The position numbers and the translations under genes are program-made. A stretch of DNA of 45,905 bases, taken from contig PFOE01000064.1 in assembly GCA_002792355.1 (NCBI GenBank), positions 1-45,905 on the forward strand. Reading direction: 5' to 3'. The notes under the pieces were generated by a model. It saw only the letters and a list, made by a program, of their open reading frames with translations, did no database searches and had not been told where the DNA came from. Shown here piece by piece: positions 1 through 9,333 of the stretch. Position 1 is the first letter of the stretch, and every line of letters begins with the position of its first letter. Source of the DNA: Candidatus Roizmanbacteria bacterium CG_4_10_14_0_2_um_filter_36_35 (lineage in GTDB: Bacteria > Patescibacteriota > Microgenomatia > UBA1406 > GWC2-37-13).

Positions 1-727
1 TATCGGCTGGGCAAAAAAATGGGCTGAATCACCTATAAGAATTATAATGGACTCATTAAGCCGCGTCCTTTTTCCTCTTTTTTCCCGATTTCAAAATAAT
101 ATAGACCAGTTAAAAAGAATGGTTGAAAAAGTTATTTATTACCAATCGGCAATCATTATCCCGACGACAGTCGGACTGGCTTTAATCATGGGAAAAATTG
201 TTGACTTTATCCCTAAATATTATAAGTGGACGCCGGCCTTGCCGTTTTTTTATCTTTTTTGCTTATCGGCTCTTTTCTCTTCATATTCAACTCCGTTTAT
301 CAATCTTCTCAACGGTTTAGGGAAAGTAAAAATAACTTTTTCTTTTATGATCGCCTGGACGACGGCTACTTGGATCTTGACTCCTATTCTTACCTTTTTT
401 TTTGGCAGCCTCGGTTTCCCAATTACTCTAGTGATACTTTCTTCATCATTTATTATTGTTGTTATTGTTACAAAAAAAACCGTCAATTTTTCTTTTGGAA
501 AAAATGTCTATCAATTTTTAACCGCTTCCGTAGTAATGTCTGCGATAGTATTTCTGTTTTCTAGGCTTTCTATTTCATCCGGCCCTTCTTTACTTATAAG
601 CATTGCAGGAGGTATAATTGCTTATTTATTAACGTTAAAATTAGTATTTAAAGTAGATTTGTTAAACGAGGTAAGAGTAATTTTTTCACTTTCGAGGGGA
701 CCACGAAATGGTGAGACTCTCGTGTGA
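1..727 (+). CDS. Polysaccharide flippase, C-terminal part (5' end outside window)
   Basis: The frame is open from base 2 through the window edge to a TGA stop at 725-727, so this is the last ~241 residues of a longer protein. It begins with a polar stretch containing RVLFPLFSRFQ, a pattern typical of MATE/Wzx-like flippases, followed by about six hydrophobic segments. Such proteins move lipid-linked oligosaccharides across the membrane, which fits the glycosyltransferases that follow. The final ~15 residues (from about FSLSRG to GETLV) are encoded by a repeat at 677-737, so the original C-terminus was probably replaced or extended. The internal ATG at 47 is not a likely true start. Family assignment is by motif and context only. 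Confidence 0.75.
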   Translation, partial: IGWAKKWAESPIRIIMDSLSRVLFPLFSRFQNNIDQLKRMVEKVIYYQSAIIIPTTVGLALIMGKIVDFIPKYYKWTPALPFFYLFCLSALFSSYSTPFINLLNGLGKVKITFSFMIAWTTATWILTPILTFFFGSLGFPITLVILSSSFIIVVIVTKKTVNFSFGKNVYQFLTASVVMSAIVFLFSRLSISSGPSLLISIAGGIIAYLLTLKLVFKVDLLNEVRVIFSLSRGPRNGETLV

Positions 728-737
728 TAAAAATTAC
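677..737. repeat. Palindromic repeat family B, copy 1
   Basis: The ends form an imperfect inverted repeat: GTAATTTTTTCAC at the left, and the complement of GTAATTTTTATCAC at the right. A second copy in opposite orientation lies at 21616-21683 and shares the same end sequences and the inner ACTCTCGTG/CACGAGAGT block. The copy here supplies the stop codon and last residues of the flippase gene. Confidence 0.75.
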
Positions 738-753
738 CTTACCGAGTTAAAAA

Positions 754-1629
754 ATGGATATGGAAAATATTTCCGCAGTAATCGTCGTTAAAGACTGTCC
801 GCCTTTTTTACTCAAAGTAATAGAATCAATTAATGACTTGGTTCACGAAATCATTATTGTCGATATCGGAATCTCTCCTCAATTAATCGAAACACTGAAA
901 AAAAATAAAAAAATAAAAATAGTCACTCTTAAAGAAGCCGTCCCCTATGTTGAACTAATCCGTAATAAAACCAAAGACTTTGCCAAAAGCGACTATATAT
1001 TTTTCTTGGACCCTGATGAAATCGTTACTCCTGGACTTAAAACTATCATTAAATCACGTCTTTTATCCTATGATTACTTTAAAATTCCCAGAAAAAATAT
1101 CATTTTAGGCCGCTGGATAAAACATAGCCGCTGGTGGCCTGATTATCAGATCCGTCTCTTTAAAAAAAATAAAGTTGTCTGGCCAAAAATAATCCATCGT
1201 CAGCCGAAGGCAATAGGCCGTGGTCTTGAAATAGATGCCAAAGAAGAATTTGCCTTGATTCACCATAATTACCGGGATCTAGATGAATATTTTGATAAGA
1301 CTAAACGCTATGCCAAATACGAAGCCAGAGAACTTTATGAAGAAAAAAGAATTTTTACTTTTTCCGATACTGTGAAAAAATCACTTAACGAATTTATCAG
1401 TCGTTATTTTGCCGCTCAAGGCTATAAAGATGGCGTCCAAGGATTTATTCTTGCTGTCTTACAGTTATTTTATTATTTTCTAGTCTATTTTTATTATCTT
1501 GAAATGAAAAAATTTAAAACTGATGAAAAAGTTGACGAAACAGAATTCTTTAAAACCGGACTAAAAGAAGTTCTCCATTGGAAAAAGAATAAAACAATAA
1601 AAGAAAGATTAATAAAAAAACTGTTATAA
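754..1629 (+). CDS. Glycosyltransferase family 2 (WaaE/KdtX-like)
   Basis: Encodes 291 residues with a GT-A fold start (ISAVIVVKD), then FFLDPDE near residue 85, the usual metal-binding D-x-D place with Pro where DADE is common. The motif SRWWPDYQIRLFKK near residue 125 is typical of the WaaE-like lipopolysaccharide-core glucosyltransferase group. It probably adds a sugar from a nucleotide-sugar donor to a lipid-linked or envelope glycan on the cytoplasmic face. ATG codons at 754 and 760 are both possible; neither has a Shine-Dalgarno site. A paralogue lies at 9356-10180; it contains a 25-codon repeat insertion that this gene lacks. The exact sugar and acceptor cannot be read from the sequence. 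Confidence 0.85.
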   Translation: MDMENISAVIVVKDCPPFLLKVIESINDLVHEIIIVDIGISPQLIETLKKNKKIKIVTLKEAVPYVELIRNKTKDFAKSDYIFFLDPDEIVTPGLKTIIKSRLLSYDYFKIPRKNIILGRWIKHSRWWPDYQIRLFKKNKVVWPKIIHRQPKAIGRGLEIDAKEEFALIHHNYRDLDEYFDKTKRYAKYEARELYEEKRIFTFSDTVKKSLNEFISRYFAAQGYKDGVQGFILAVLQLFYYFLVYFYYLEMKKFKTDEKVDETEFFKTGLKEVLHWKKNKTIKERLIKKLL

Positions 1630-1636
1630 AACCTTA

Positions 1637-1738
1637 GTCATTTCGACCCTGAGCGAAGTCGAAGGGGAGAAATCTAGCGAAGCGTAATTTACGTCCCGAC
1701 TCAGTCGGGACTAGATCCCTCACTTCGTTCGGGATGAC
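1637..1738. repeat. Dispersed palindrome family A, complete copy
   Basis: Left arm starts GTCATTTCGACC at 1637 and ends GAAATCT at 1675; right arm runs from AGATCCCTC at 1713 to GGGATGAC at 1738. The loop holds a nested palindrome TCCCGACTCAGTCGGGA at 1694-1710. It fills the gap between two GT2 genes. Confidence 0.9.
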
Positions 1739-1751
1739 AAATACTTAACTT

Positions 1752-2564
1752 ATGATCGGACTGGTAACCGTAAACTACAATCAGTATCAACTCACCCAAG
1801 AATTCCTTGACTCTTTATCTTCTGTAAAAAACGCTAAAAAAATAACTGTTTTTATCGCCGATGTTTCCAGTAAAAAAAAGGGCCTTGAGATTGAAAAGTA
1901 TCCAATGAGGGTGATTATTAAAAATCTACCTAATCGAGGTTATGCTTTTGGCATCAACCAAGGCGTTAAATATTTTTTGAGTCATAAGGTTAATAAATTC
2001 TGCGCTATTAACAATGATATTTATTTTGATAAAAACTTTGTTGCTACTGCAGAAAAGGCATTCAAAAAAAGTGATATTTTCGGAGGGAAAATTTATTATG
2101 CTCCGGGATATGAATATTACAAGAAATATAAAAAATCCGTCATTGGTAAAGTCCTTTGGTATGCTGGTGGAGTCAATGATTGGAAAAATGTTGTCACTGT
2201 CCATCAAGGAGTTGACGAAGTCGATCATGGCCAATACGAGAAAAGCGAAGAAACTGATTTTATCACCGGTTGCATGCTTTTTTTCAACAAAAAAATTATC
2301 GATAAAATCGGATTTTGGAATGAAGCATACTTTCTATATTATGAAGACTCTGATTTTTGCGAAAGAGCCAAAAGAGCCGGATTTAAACTTTTTTATCAAC
2401 CGAGAATTATAATTTATCACAAAAACGCTCAATCAACCGGAGGCAGCGGTTCTCCGCTTCACCTAAAATACCAGCGAAAAAATCGGTTAATCTTTGGCCT
2501 CAAGTATGCCCCATTTAAAACTAAACTTCATTTGATAAAAAATTTCTTTTTCGAAAGAAGATAA
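1752..2564 (+). CDS. Glycosyltransferase family 2 (WbbL/rhamnosyltransferase-like)
   Basis: Encodes 270 residues. The N-terminus (GLVTVNYNQYQLTQEFLDSL) is the nucleotide-binding strand-loop of GT2 enzymes. An NND motif near residue 90 stands for the metal-binding D-x-D, and FITGCMLFF followed by EDSDFCERAKRAG near residues 175-220 is the acceptor-side signature seen in WbbL-like rhamnosyltransferases. It should transfer a sugar to an envelope glycan at the inner membrane face. The gene starts 14 bp after a family A palindrome and overlaps the convergent next gene by 37 bp. The donor sugar is unknown. Confidence 0.88.
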   Translation: MIGLVTVNYNQYQLTQEFLDSLSSVKNAKKITVFIADVSSKKKGLEIEKYPMRVIIKNLPNRGYAFGINQGVKYFLSHKVNKFCAINNDIYFDKNFVATAEKAFKKSDIFGGKIYYAPGYEYYKKYKKSVIGKVLWYAGGVNDWKNVVTVHQGVDEVDHGQYEKSEETDFITGCMLFFNKKIIDKIGFWNEAYFLYYEDSDFCERAKRAGFKLFYQPRIIIYHKNAQSTGGSGSPLHLKYQRKNRLIFGLKYAPFKTKLHLIKNFFFERR

Positions 2565-3640
2565 ATAACTAGATAAACTAAATTTATTATGAAAAAGACG
2601 ATGATCACGTTGTGCTTGAACATAACTTTATAGGAAGTCGTCCAATAAAGCACCCTTGCCCAACCGCCGAATCTTACATAAGGATAATAAGACATCAATA
2701 ACCCAAAGAAAAAAATATTGAAGCGGAAAATCAAATCTTCATAAAAAGGAATTAATCCAAATAGCATGATAAAATACCAAGGTTGAATTTCTGTTCTAGT
2801 AATTAAGAAAACTAATCCAGCAATAATCAATAATGATGTCAATAGTTTATAATTTTTGAATTTTGTTAAAAAAAATAGAAAAGGTAATGTCAGGTATTTA
2901 ACACCTATTGATAAAATAAAATAAGCGGTTGATAAAGCTTTTCTTTTTTTTAGTAAAAAATAAATTCCAACTATAGATAAAGAAATACCTATTAAATCGT
3001 TGTGACCATTGATTAAGCCTTCAACCAGTATTAAAGGGTTGGTAGCAAACATAATCGCCCACTTTCTATTTAATTTTTCCAATAATTTAATCGCTATGAG
3101 ATAAAAGGCAACTATCACTATTTTAAACAGGAAAAAAGTGGGGGCGAATTTGGCAAAGCCGAGAAATGACGGAATAGCCGAAATCAAAAGAAAAACCGGG
3201 CCGTATGGATAATTATTGCCTGTCCACTGAGTAAAACGAAGCCAAGGATCAAGATAAAAATCTCCGGCCAAATAAGTATAAGGATTATGATGGTATAGAG
3301 TTAAAATTCTCGTATAGAAAAGATAGCTGAAAAAATCGTGAGATAAAAACGGATAGGAAAAAACCAATATCAACCCAATAATAAAAGCAATTTTAAAAGG
3401 ACTAAAGGTTAACTTCTTATATTTTGTAACAAAAATGTAGTTGAATATGAAAAGCAGGATAATAATCGATAAATAAACCCACCATGAGTTCTGCCTTTGG
3501 TTATAACCGAAATCAACCATAACATTGCGGAAACTCGTCCAAAGAGGATGGTTAAAAAAAGTAATATTTGGATCAACCAACGCATATGAATAGATCGATA
3601 AGATAAGAATTAAAAAAAAATACAAACCCAATAAAAGCAT
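2528..3640 (-). CDS. GT-C membrane glycosyltransferase, MptB/GT87-like
   Basis: Encodes 370 residues that are almost wholly membrane-embedded, with about ten hydrophobic segments. The loop around residues 100-150 carries SHDFFSYLFYTR, NPYTY, DPWLRF and NYPYGP, a pattern of polyprenol-phosphate-dependent mannosyltransferases of the GT87/MptB type, which use an Asp in the first outer loop. It likely adds a sugar outside the membrane from a lipid-phosphate donor. Its start is 28 bp from the divergent gene at 3669 and a TATAAT box lies 8 bp upstream. Its 3' end overlaps the preceding GT2 gene by 37 bp. Specificity is unknown. Confidence 0.7.
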   Translation of the reverse strand: MLLLGLYFFLILILSIYSYALVDPNITFFNHPLWTSFRNVMVDFGYNQRQNSWWVYLSIIILLFIFNYIFVTKYKKLTFSPFKIAFIIGLILVFSYPFLSHDFFSYLFYTRILTLYHHNPYTYLAGDFYLDPWLRFTQWTGNNYPYGPVFLLISAIPSFLGFAKFAPTFFLFKIVIVAFYLIAIKLLEKLNRKWAIMFATNPLILVEGLINGHNDLIGISLSIVGIYFLLKKRKALSTAYFILSIGVKYLTLPFLFFLTKFKNYKLLTSLLIIAGLVFLITRTEIQPWYFIMLFGLIPFYEDLIFRFNIFFFGLLMSYYPYVRFGGWARVLYWTTSYKVMFKHNVIIVFFIINLVYLVIYLLSKKKFFIK

Positions 3641-3648
3641 ATTAAATT

Positions 3649-3658
3649 ATTATATAAT
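3649..3658. promoter_or_regulatory. Symmetric divergent -10 element (ATTATATAAT)
   Basis: The 10-bp palindrome ATTATATAAT contains TATAAT on both strands. The minus-strand box ends 8 bp before the start at 3640 and the plus-strand box ends 10 bp before the start at 3669, so both genes could be read from it almost without a leader. No good -35 boxes are visible. The same palindrome occurs at 9334-9343. Confidence 0.55.
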
Positions 3659-3668
3659 TTTAAAAAAT

Positions 3669-5147
3669 ATGAAGTGGTTAAAATTATGCATCCTATTTTC
3701 AGTCTTTTTTATTTTTTTCTATCTTAGATTAATACCTATTATTAACCAAACTGTCCCTTACACGTATGACCAAGGGCGTGATTTTTTAAAGGCTGAAGAA
3801 ATTATCCGGGATAAAAATCTCACCTTTATCGGACCAACCACGGGTATTATGGGCGTTCATCACGGCGCCTGGTGGTATTATTTTCTTGCTTTGCTTTATT
3901 TGGTTTTTGCCGGTTGGCCGGTCGGTTTCTATATCGGATTGTTTGTTCTTTCAACAACCACTTTATTCTTGTTCTTCTTTTTTATTAAAAAAGAATTAGG
4001 TTATCAATCTTCCTGGCTATTTTTTTTGACTATTACCGCCGGAAGTTTCTTCATCAAGTTGGGCTTTTTTGCCAGCAACAACACTTTAAGCCCTTTGTTT
4101 GTATTATTGTTAATTTATTCTATATATCTATTCTTTAAAACACAGTCGGCCAAATATCTGTTCTTCATATCTCTTGCCTTAGGATTTAGTTTTGAATTCG
4201 AGGTAGCTTCAGGAATATTTATAATAACGTCATTTTTTATTACCTCGTTATTTTTTAAATTATTCAGAAAAAGTTACTTAAATTTAAGAAAACTTGTTTG
4301 TTTTATTTCGGGATTTATCATCCCTATTTTTCCAAGGTTATTATTTGAATTGAAAAATAATTTTATCCAGACAAAGGCTTTTATCAGTTTTTACTCTCAT
4401 CCAACATTTACTAATCAACTGTCTTTTATTTCCACTTTAGCAGAAAGGGCTCAATTATTTCTTAAGTATTATCTTCAGTTAATCCCACAAGAAAATTTCT
4501 ACCTTGGCCTATTAGTTTTTTTATTTTTTATTTATTTGCTTATTATAAGGATAAAAAATATGAAGAGAGGCCGAACGAATCCTCTTTTATTCTTCTTCTT
4601 ATTAATATTGGTAATTTTTCTGGTAAGTCTTGTCAGTAGAAATAATTTTTTCTGGGATTATTATCTTGACGGCGTTCAATTTATTATTTTATTTATTTTT
4701 ATTTTAATTTTTAATTTAAACAGCCAATTAAAATTAGCAAAAAATATATTACTGGGAGTATTTTTCTTTGCAGTATTAATTTCTTTTTCAAAAAATCTAT
4801 CTGGTAAAAATATTCCCTTGGTTGGTCTTAGGGCAGATAATAAAATCGTCAGCTACTTTGTAGAAAAAACCAGTAATCGATATTTTTGCTTGCGAATCTA
4901 TACACCACCGGTTATTCCTTACACATATTATTATCTGTTTTCTTATTATGCCCGTCACCAAAAAATAAAGTATCCAAGGCAGGAATTTACTAACAGTCAG
5001 TGCTATTTTATCTTCGACAAAGAGCCTTATTCTTTTAGAGTTGAAAAATGGAGAAAGGATAATATTCCCGAAAAGTCCAGATTAATTGAAAAAAAAATTA
5101 TAGATAACGGCAGTTCAATTGAACTATGGAAATTAACGGAAAGTTAA
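3669..5147 (+). CDS. GT-C membrane glycosyltransferase (PMT/ArnT-like)
   Basis: Encodes 492 residues with an N-terminal membrane anchor and about eleven further hydrophobic segments, ending in a ~100-residue soluble tail. The first outer loop has YDQGRDFLKAEEII and then GPTTGIMGVHHGAWWYY. This D-Q-x-R-D plus GP-x-x-G-x-x-H-x-G pattern is shared with the next two minus-strand genes and replaces the usual D-E pair of PMT/ArnT enzymes. It probably transfers a sugar from polyprenyl phosphate to a glycan or protein outside the membrane. The 3' end overlaps the convergent next gene by 15 bp. Confidence 0.7.
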   Translation: MKWLKLCILFSVFFIFFYLRLIPIINQTVPYTYDQGRDFLKAEEIIRDKNLTFIGPTTGIMGVHHGAWWYYFLALLYLVFAGWPVGFYIGLFVLSTTTLFLFFFFIKKELGYQSSWLFFLTITAGSFFIKLGFFASNNTLSPLFVLLLIYSIYLFFKTQSAKYLFFISLALGFSFEFEVASGIFIITSFFITSLFFKLFRKSYLNLRKLVCFISGFIIPIFPRLLFELKNNFIQTKAFISFYSHPTFTNQLSFISTLAERAQLFLKYYLQLIPQENFYLGLLVFLFFIYLLIIRIKNMKRGRTNPLLFFFLLILVIFLVSLVSRNNFFWDYYLDGVQFIILFIFILIFNLNSQLKLAKNILLGVFFFAVLISFSKNLSGKNIPLVGLRADNKIVSYFVEKTSNRYFCLRIYTPPVIPYTYYYLFSYYARHQKIKYPRQEFTNSQCYFIFDKEPYSFRVEKWRKDNIPEKSRLIEKKIIDNGSSIELWKLTES

Positions 5148-6641
5148 ATCTTGAACTAAATTAGGATCCGAAGGAATCTGCATCTCTTTCTGACTTAAAA
5201 GGTATTTTTCTACGATCATACCATTTGAATATCTGAATACTTTATCAGGATTCCTATTGATTTTTACCTGATTAATTTTCCACCAATCGCCATTTAAATA
5301 CTTTTTATCTTCAGGCGGCGGAGCAATAATTAAATACGTCAGCTGTTCCTTTTTATATGGATGACTTATCGTTTGTTTAAACATTTTCTGAATGTAATGG
5401 ATCGAATATTTTTCCGAATATCCTAATAAGTCGGAAGAATAAACATAATAACCAAAGTCATTCCCTTTAGCGTCTTGATAGATTTTTTTTGCTAAATCAG
5501 CATAAAATTTCCAGCCGGTACCAGCGGATTTAATAGATTGTATACCAAAAATGAAATTAATAATAAAAATGTATAGAAAAACTATTATAAATATTTTTTT
5601 GTTAATCAGGTTAAAAAGCGAAGAGAAAATAATTAATGTCAATGGCAAAAATGGCAAATAATGATGATTCCAAATATTTCCTTTGAAGAACAGCGCAATA
5701 ATCCAGAAGCCAAAATAGAAAAAGAAATATAAAAAATATGTGTTTCTGTGTTTGAATTTTTTATCTTTAAGATTGTAAATAAGTATTCCAAATAAAATTG
5801 TTATTGGAAGATTTAATAAAAAATTCTGCGGAATCATATTTATTCCGTCAAACAGCAGTCCTCTAGCTCTTTGTATTACTATATTTAATAGGTTCAAGCT
5901 TCCAACATTTTGCTTTGTCGTTATATAGCTAATAATTGATCTCGTTTGCAGAAAATCATGCCTTAATTCAAATAAAAAATAAGTCGATAAAGGAATTAAA
6001 AGAATAAAATAAGCGAAAATATGAGTAATTTTTTTCTTTTTGATAAAAAACGGTATTAAATATATTGTTAATAAAATAAGTATCGGTAAACCAAAGGCGA
6101 TCTGGAATTGAATAATTAAACCTAATATAAATAACAAGCAAATCAAATAAAAAAATCTAGCCGACTTTAAATATGTCACTAATAAATAAAAAAATGCCGG
6201 AAAAAGTAAAACCGCACCAAAAGGATTAATTAAGGCCTTAATATAAGATATGGAAAAGACTGAAAGTAAAAATGAAGCTAATAAACCTACTTCTTCATTA
6301 AATATTTTTTTTCCGAGAAGATAGGTTAAATAAATTGAAATCACTGATAAGAAAACCCAAAAACATCCTACAATAACTGGGTTACCTTTTCCTAAAATAA
6401 AGATCGGAAGGTTTACATAAAACCATAAAGGTCCGTGAAAAACACCTGGAATCCCTCCTGATCTTGGCCCCAATAAAGTAGGTTTATGAGTCTTAACAAT
6501 ATCTTCCAAGACCAAAAAATCCCTGGCGATGTCAGTATGAAATACTAAATCCCTATTTAAAACATACCAGGAGCTTAAAAAAACATTAAAAAAAATAGCT
6601 AATACAATAATCCATTTATATTTTTTAAAAAAACTAGTCAT
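5133..6641 (-). CDS. GT-C membrane glycosyltransferase (PMT/ArnT-like)
   Basis: Encodes about 502 residues, with an N-terminal anchor and many hydrophobic segments. The first outer loop reads HTDIARDFLVLEDIV followed by GPRSGGIPGVFHGPLWFY, matching the loop in the genes at 3669 and 6652. I chose ATG 6641, 11 bp after the stop of the upstream gene; an in-frame ATG at 6674 would add 11 residues and overlap that gene by 23 bp. It is the last gene of a three-gene minus-strand operon (9325 to 5133) of membrane transferases. Substrate unknown. Confidence 0.7.
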   Translation of the reverse strand: MTSFFKKYKWIIVLAIFFNVFLSSWYVLNRDLVFHTDIARDFLVLEDIVKTHKPTLLGPRSGGIPGVFHGPLWFYVNLPIFILGKGNPVIVGCFWVFLSVISIYLTYLLGKKIFNEEVGLLASFLLSVFSISYIKALINPFGAVLLFPAFFYLLVTYLKSARFFYLICLLFILGLIIQFQIAFGLPILILLTIYLIPFFIKKKKITHIFAYFILLIPLSTYFLFELRHDFLQTRSIISYITTKQNVGSLNLLNIVIQRARGLLFDGINMIPQNFLLNLPITILFGILIYNLKDKKFKHRNTYFLYFFFYFGFWIIALFFKGNIWNHHYLPFLPLTLIIFSSLFNLINKKIFIIVFLYIFIINFIFGIQSIKSAGTGWKFYADLAKKIYQDAKGNDFGYYVYSSDLLGYSEKYSIHYIQKMFKQTISHPYKKEQLTYLIIAPPPEDKKYLNGDWWKINQVKINRNPDKVFRYSNGMIVEKYLLSQKEMQIPSDPNLVQDLTFR

Positions 6642-6651
6642 ATAATATTTA

Positions 6652-7911
6652 TTAATTGACTTTTTTATCCTCAACCCAAATATGCCATAGGTAGGCCTTT
6701 ATTTGCCCTTCATCAAATGGTATTTTGTTATTTTGTTTTATTCTTTCCCTTACCTCTTCTTTTTGTTTGATTAAACCATTGGTCGCATTCCAGAGGTTTT
6801 TCGTCTGGAAATAAGTAAAGATAAAGCAGAATATTATCAATATATATGCTAATGGTTTAAATTTTGTCTTAAATAATCTTTTTAACAAATAAACCAAAAT
6901 GTAGATAACCAATACTGAATTCATTAGCATATAGTATTCCGACGTTGTCCCACCATAAAAGGAGTAGCCAAAAGCAGGAACAATAAACCATAAAGAGATT
7001 AAATATCCGAGAGTTTTCTCTTTTTTATTTTTTTCAAAAAGTATCGTTATCCAGTATATTGCCGGGATAACAAATTTCAAAAGTCCATATGTTTTTGGTA
7101 AAGACAGAATTGTCTGAAATTGAATAAAAGCATCATTGATTCGGTATAAAAAAAACCGAAAATGGAATCCTTTAATCAAATAGTCTTTTAAAAAATTATT
7201 AAACAAATTAAGATTATTACTTTTTGATTGAAGATCATAAAATACATTAGGTATAAACCAAACTAAAAATAATGGTAAACTGGCTAAACTATAAATAAAA
7301 ATCTTTCTTTTGTTTTTAACTAATATTAATGAAAGTAAAATAATCAAAGGTAAAAAAACTACGGAAAAATGCAGATGAAAAAATAATCCTGTTAGAAAAC
7401 TGGCAACAAATATCCATTTATATTTTTTTTCATAAACGATTTTATATATGCTGTAAAAAATTATGATCGATACGCCCGGTATCGGAGATATATTCCAGGG
7501 AGTGCGATTAATATCAATCAAATACCTATTGGTTGCATATACCAAGGTAACAAATAAGGCAGTATTTTTTTCAAATATCTTTTTGGTGACGATAAAAATT
7601 GCGAAAAAATTGAATATGTTGACAATAAAATTCAAGTAATTTGCAGCAACAGGATCAAGTCCAGTTAAATAGTAAAAAGGAACAAACAGATAATACCATA
7701 AAGGACCAAGATGAAAATGTCCGATACCTGTTCGTGGACCATTTAGAACTACCTGCCCCTTAATAATATCTCTGACTTTCCATGCATCTCTTGCCTGATC
7801 CCAACCGAAATTCTGGACATATCCGATTTTATAAAATCTTAAAAACATTCCAAGAGAAAGTATCAATAAAAAAATAAATAAAATTTTATGCTTGTTGAAA
7901 AATTTAATCAT
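6652..7911 (-). CDS. GT-C membrane glycosyltransferase (PMT/ArnT-like)
   Basis: Encodes 419 residues with about ten hydrophobic segments. The outer loop near residues 35-75 carries GWDQARDAWKVRDII and GPRTGIGHFHLGPLWYY, the clearest form of the motif shared by three paralogues in this cluster. Start and upstream stop overlap (8 bp with the gene at 7904), so translation is probably coupled. It lacks the longer soluble tail seen in the 3669 and 5133 proteins. Likely a polyprenyl-phosphate-sugar dependent transferase acting outside the membrane; donor and acceptor are unknown. Confidence 0.7.
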   Translation of the reverse strand: MIKFFNKHKILFIFLLILSLGMFLRFYKIGYVQNFGWDQARDAWKVRDIIKGQVVLNGPRTGIGHFHLGPLWYYLFVPFYYLTGLDPVAANYLNFIVNIFNFFAIFIVTKKIFEKNTALFVTLVYATNRYLIDINRTPWNISPIPGVSIIIFYSIYKIVYEKKYKWIFVASFLTGLFFHLHFSVVFLPLIILLSLILVKNKRKIFIYSLASLPLFLVWFIPNVFYDLQSKSNNLNLFNNFLKDYLIKGFHFRFFLYRINDAFIQFQTILSLPKTYGLLKFVIPAIYWITILFEKNKKEKTLGYLISLWFIVPAFGYSFYGGTTSEYYMLMNSVLVIYILVYLLKRLFKTKFKPLAYILIIFCFIFTYFQTKNLWNATNGLIKQKEEVRERIKQNNKIPFDEGQIKAYLWHIWVEDKKVN

Positions 7912-9325
7912 TCTTTTTGATTATTGAAAGAAAACTATTACTATCAAGCACTTTATATTTTAATCCCGCGTTATCTAATTCTCTCAATGTATAGTTTCGG
8001 GTGATTAAAACAAATTCTCCCTGTTGGTTTTCAAAAAATGGAACCGCTTTTTTATTGGGGTCAGGTAAATCTATTAATGAATAAATATGTTTTCCGGAAT
8101 AGAAAATCGCCACGGGATAAAAGTTATCATCAAGATAAATTTGTACATTATACTTAGCCGCTTTTTTTGATATATCAACGTCGTCAGGAACGAAATGCGA
8201 AGTCGGATAGACCTCTTTATAGAAGTTTCTTATCTGCCAGCTCGAAATAAAAATAAAAAATAAAACATAAAAGACATTGGCCAACCAATCAAGTTTTTTC
8301 AATCTGGTAATTTTAATAAAAAATTCCTTCCCCCAAAAGACTCCGCCGGCGATGATAAGAGACAATGGCAGATAGACCGGAATCAGATGCCAGATGTGGG
8401 TTTCGTTAGTCGTCAGAAATGGGTAGAGAACAATAACGTTCCAGATTAAAATTAAAAGAAAATTCTTTTTGATAAATCGCAAAGTAATTATGATTAAACC
8501 CAGGGCCGCCAACCAGATGTAGTACCATTTTCTTACCCCCATGTGAAGATAAAATAGAGGTAAAAATGTCTCGATATGAAAATAAGACAAAAAGGTTTTA
8601 TTTCTCATTCCGACGGCTATGAAATGCTCTCTATAAAAAGATTCAAAGCTCGTCAACTGAACATAGTACCAGGGAACGAGCAGTATCAAGAAAGCCAAGA
8701 CGCCTATTGTAGAGAGGGTTAAATTTTTCTTGCTTTTGAAAACCTGATTAAGGTTATTAAATAAAATTAAGATTCCGGCAGACGCACCAACTAAAGTCTT
8801 TGACAAGAGAAGTGCGGCAAAAGCAATCATCGTCGGAATAAACCATTTAAAATTTTCTTTTGACTTAAGACTAAAAAAAACCGTCAACAAGTAGAAAAAA
8901 ATAAAAATAGAGTCCAAATCACCAGACCGGGTCCTGATCAGATACCACACTGAGGTACCAATAATTAAAGACGAAGCAAAACCAACCAAATTACTTTTGA
9001 ATAATCTTTTACCTAGGAAATAAATAAGTATTATTGCTCCAACTCCAAGGATTGCTGAAGGAAATCTAACCGCAAATTCATTGTTCCCTAAAATTTTTAT
9101 TGACAAAGCTATTAAGATAAAACCCAATGGCGGGTGATGATAATATATTTTTCCGTTCCAGTCCATTTTCATAAAGTTACCGGTAGCAGCAATGTTTTTC
9201 GCAATCGATCCATACCAAGCCTCGTCCCAGTTGACTAAAGTTAACCAATTGATGCGGAAAAAGATCAGAAAGCTGAAAAGTGGTATTAAAATCAACAAAG
9301 GCCAGTGTTTTTTAAGAAGATTCAT
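7904..9325 (-). CDS. Dolichyl-phosphate-mannose-type (PMT/ArnT, GT39/GT83) glycosyltransferase
   Basis: Encodes 473 residues. It has the classical family features: VNWDEAWYGSIAKNI in the first outer loop with the catalytic Asp-Glu pair, then YYHHPPLGF, FAVRFPSAILG and about eleven membrane segments, with a C-terminal soluble part of ~110 residues. It is more canonical than its operon neighbours, which have D-Q-x-R-D there. It is first gene of the minus-strand operon 9325-5133; its ATG lies 30 bp from the divergent GT2 gene and 8 bp after a TATAAT box. Confidence 0.82.
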   Translation of the reverse strand: MNLLKKHWPLLILIPLFSFLIFFRINWLTLVNWDEAWYGSIAKNIAATGNFMKMDWNGKIYYHHPPLGFILIALSIKILGNNEFAVRFPSAILGVGAIILIYFLGKRLFKSNLVGFASSLIIGTSVWYLIRTRSGDLDSIFIFFYLLTVFFSLKSKENFKWFIPTMIAFAALLLSKTLVGASAGILILFNNLNQVFKSKKNLTLSTIGVLAFLILLVPWYYVQLTSFESFYREHFIAVGMRNKTFLSYFHIETFLPLFYLHMGVRKWYYIWLAALGLIIITLRFIKKNFLLILIWNVIVLYPFLTTNETHIWHLIPVYLPLSLIIAGGVFWGKEFFIKITRLKKLDWLANVFYVLFFIFISSWQIRNFYKEVYPTSHFVPDDVDISKKAAKYNVQIYLDDNFYPVAIFYSGKHIYSLIDLPDPNKKAVPFFENQQGEFVLITRNYTLRELDNAGLKYKVLDSNSFLSIIKKND

Positions 9326-9333
9326 TGGCTTAT

